NCBI RefSeq assembly: GCF_018802605.1
Contig: NZ_CP069161.1
Span: forward strand, 2,976,001-3,040,000
DNA length: 64,000 bases
Direction of reading: 5' to 3'
Source: Paludibacterium paludis
GTDB taxonomy: Bacteria; Pseudomonadota; Gammaproteobacteria; Burkholderiales; Chromobacteriaceae
The position numbers and the translations under genes were made by a program. The notes beneath the pieces were generated by a model. It was not told the origin of the DNA and made no database searches. It saw only the letters and a program-made list of their open reading frames with translations. Of this stretch, positions 62,142-64,000 are shown one piece after another (position 1 is the first letter of the stretch; every line of letters begins with the position of its first letter).

Positions 62142-62758
62142 TGCTGCTCGTGGAAATCTCCGCCGCCCAAGGCCCGCTCGAATGCGCGCGAGCGGCGCAC
62201 AAGGCCCTGCACCGGCTGCTTTTCGAAGCGGAACAGGCCGGCGTGCGCGCACATGTGGTGGAGCAGGGACCCGGCGAGAAGCAAGGCACCTGTCTCTCCG
62301 CGCCCCTGAAACTGGAAGGCGACGCCGCGCAGGCGCTGGCCGCACGCTGGCAAGGCACCGTGCAGTGGAGCTGCGCCAGCCCCTACCGCCCCCATCTCCC
62401 GAGAAAAAACCGGTTCATCGGCGTCGCGGTCTACCGGGAGCCACCACCGGCAAAGAGCGGCGCGATCCGCTTCGAAGCTTGCCGGGCGTCCGAACCGGGC
62501 GGACAGCACGTCAACAAAACCGACTCCGCCAGCCGCGCCACCCATAGCGCGAGCGGCATCAGCGTCAAGGTGCAAGCCGAGCGCGGCCAGCACGCCAACA
62601 AGCGGCTGGCCGTGCTGTTGATCGAGCAGAAACTGGCGCAGAAGGCCGAGCAGTCGAAAGGGGAGCTCCGCGCCCAGCGACGTCTGCTCCACCAGGACGT
62701 GGAGCGTGGCAACCCCTGCCGTGTATTCAGGGGGGAACGGTTCGAACCGGTGAAATAG
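62141..62758 (+). CDS. prfH: Peptide chain release factor homologue PrfH
   Basis: A 205-residue class I release-factor homologue without codon-recognition domain. The GGQ motif is at 120-122 in SEPGGQHVNKTDSA, followed by THSASGISVKVQAERGQHANK typical of RF1/RF2 domain 3. Known PrfH proteins rescue ribosomes with a cleaved 16S decoding centre, together with RtcB2, which reseals the rRNA. Here PrfH seems intact while its ligase partner is broken. Confidence 0.93.
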   Translation: MLLVEISAAQGPLECARAAHKALHRLLFEAEQAGVRAHVVEQGPGEKQGTCLSAPLKLEGDAAQALAARWQGTVQWSCASPYRPHLPRKNRFIGVAVYREPPPAKSGAIRFEACRASEPGGQHVNKTDSASRATHSASGISVKVQAERGQHANKRLAVLLIEQKLAQKAEQSKGELRAQRRLLHQDVERGNPCRVFRGERFEPVK

Positions 62759-63028
62759 CGCCCAAACCCGGAATGAGTGACCGGCACACTAACATGGCCG
62801 CTCACTCCCGAAAAACGGCAACAACAAACATTACCGGGCCAAGCTGGCCATGACGGACGGTACCAACCGGGCTGAGACGGCTCACCCCGCATGCGTGCAA
62901 GACTACATCAGTGTTTTTCACCGTTTCCACTTTCCAAGCCATAACATACTCGACCGGCTCCAGACCTCCAGCTATACTGGGAACAACAAAGGACAGTATG
63001 TCCGCATTTTGACCCAGAGAGATTTTGC
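62759..63028. other. GC-shift boundary before the methyltransferase
   Basis: A 270-bp non-coding stretch where the composition turns from GC-rich to markedly AT-richer and stays so to the window end. No integrase or direct repeat is visible here. AGAGAG before 63029 may serve as ribosome-binding site. Confidence 0.5.
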
Positions 63029-64000
63029 ATGAACGCACCAATGTCCAGCCAACTTCAGATCGTCCTAGCTGAGCTTCGCCGCTATCACTCCCAAGCGGAA
63101 ATTGCAGCCACACTGGAGGTGGACAAGAGAACCATACGCCGCTGGGAAGCGGGCGAGTGCGTCCCGCCAAGTTATGTCATCACAGCCCTGAAACAGATGC
63201 TCCCACCAGGTCTGCCCTTTGATGAGCCGAAAGCCGATTTCACATTTATCGACCTGTTCGCAGGCATTGGCGGGATCCGTCAGGCCTTCGAAATGATCGG
63301 AGGGCGCTGTGTCTTTACTAGTGAATGGGATAGCTATGCCCAAAAGACCTACCGGGAGAACCATCCGTCAGACGGTCACGAATTGAACGGTGATATAACC
63401 GAAGTCAGCACCAGTGACATTCCCGACCACGATGTACTTCTCGCTGGATTCCCCTGCCAGCCGTTCTCCATCGCAGGCGTGTCCAAGAAAAATGCTCTCG
63501 GGCGTGCTCACGGTTTTCAGGATGAGACTCAAGGAACCCTGTTCTTTGATGTTGCACGTATAATCGCAGCGAAACGACCACGTGCCTTTTTGCTGGAAAA
63601 CGTCAAGAACCTGATATCCCATGACAAAGGGCGTACCTTCGACGTTATACGGAGAACCTTGCGTGACGAGCTTGGATATCATATTCATTATCGCGTGATA
63701 GATGGAGCTCATTTCACCCCTCAACATCGTGAACGCATCATTATTGTCGGCTTCCGCGAGCCAGTCGCATTCGATTTTGATGCAATCCCGCTACCGGAAA
63801 AAGGACGCCGCCCACTCAAAGACATCCTGCATAAGTGCGATGGCTCAGAGCCGATTTTGCCTTGGGATGGTGACAGGTTCTTTGACCACAGTAATCGCAA
63901 AGTACAGGACAAATATACTCTTACACCAAAATTATGGGCTTACCTGCAGCAATATGCAGAAAAGCACAGAGCCAAGGGTAATGGTTTCGGTTTTGGTCTT
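63029..64000 (+). CDS. DNA (cytosine-5-)-methyltransferase, Dcm type, C-terminus cut off
   Basis: The first 324 codons of a C5-cytosine methyltransferase. An N-terminal helix-turn-helix ([21 protein letters not shown], residues 23-43, cited in part) precedes motif [17 protein letters not shown], motif IV with catalytic Cys143 ([13 protein letters not shown]), motif [10 protein letters not shown] and motif [17 protein letters not shown]. The Dcm/EcoRII-type layout suggests CCWGG-like specificity, but the target-recognition domain lies beyond the window. The low-GC composition suggests horizontal acquisition, perhaps with a restriction or Vsr gene next to it. Confidence 0.93.
   Translation, partial: MNAPMSSQLQIVLAELRRYHSQAEIAATLEVDKRTIRRWEAGECVPPSYVITALKQMLPPGLPFDEPKADFTFIDLFAGIGGIRQAFEMIGGRCVFTSEWDSYAQKTYRENHPSDGHELNGDITEVSTSDIPDHDVLLAGFPCQPFSIAGVSKKNALGRAHGFQDETQGTLFFDVARIIAAKRPRAFLLENVKNLISHDKGRTFDVIRRTLRDELGYHIHYRVIDGAHFTPQHRERIIIVGFREPVAFDFDAIPLPEKGRRPLKDILHKCDGSEPILPWDGDRFFDHSNRKVQDKYTLTPKLWAYLQQYAEKHRAKGNGFGFGL

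Overview
The window reads as chromosome of a GC-rich Gram-negative betaproteobacterium, most likely from Neisseriales (Chromobacteriaceae-like). The reasons are the ndk-rlmN pair, a Neisseria/Burkholderia-type 16-strand porin, a minor ProQ/FinO protein, RdgC, a B12-riboswitch cobalamin operon, and an outer-membrane and periplasmic gene repertoire. The genus call is inference from gene content and not from an rRNA.

Layout. 0-2.8 kb: rlmN (5' part only), ndk, a SPOR-domain membrane protein, a possibly RNA-encoding intergenic stretch and an isochorismatase-type hydrolase. 2.8-15.8 kb: a cobalamin riboswitch followed by 13 tightly packed genes (btuB, cobU, cobT, cbiB, cobD, cobO, cbiA, btuF, btuC, btuD, cobC, cbiP, cobS). 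They cover corrinoid uptake, adenosylation, amidation, aminopropanol arm, nucleotide loop assembly and final phosphatase, but no corrin-ring methyltransferases. 16-18.7 kb: an alpha/beta hydrolase, a small secreted protein, and a yybP-ykoY manganese riboswitch in front of a GDT1-type Mn exporter.

19-25 kb: a histamine module made of an antiporter, PLP-dependent histidine decarboxylase, a complete histidyl-tRNA synthetase and an unusual 611-residue fusion of a degenerate REP-associated (Y1/HUH) transposase to a degenerate HisRS. 25-30 kb: an MHS-type MFS transporter, a putative papain-fold effector-like protein, an enzyme-gene remnant, a porin, and one tRNA-Thr(CGU) plus two identical tRNA-Pro(CGG) genes. 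30-43.2 kb: mostly housekeeping and accessory metabolism (rdgC, class 1A dihydroorotate dehydrogenase, feoAB, dcd, voltage-gated K+ channel, cysK, glycerate kinase, proQ, an M24-family protein, YciI, DUF488, SWIM protein).

43.3-49.4 kb: a group II PLP decarboxylase, an inverted-order RES/Xre toxin-antitoxin pair, and a MocR-type regulator divergent from a ferredoxin reductase and a second M24-family protein. 49.4-59.1 kb: an accessory locus with a 695-residue protein I do not recognise, a pseudokinase-like 285-residue protein, a 1909-residue Rhs/YD-repeat protein that lacks a PAAR domain and ends in an ADP-ribosyltransferase-like toxin domain, and a 180-residue candidate immunity protein. This is the best candidate for an undescribed system. 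59.1-64 kb: a MerR-controlled isochorismatase, a LysE exporter and its partial duplicate, a decayed rtcB2 next to an intact prfH, and, after a visible fall in GC content, a Dcm-type cytosine methyltransferase cut by the window end.
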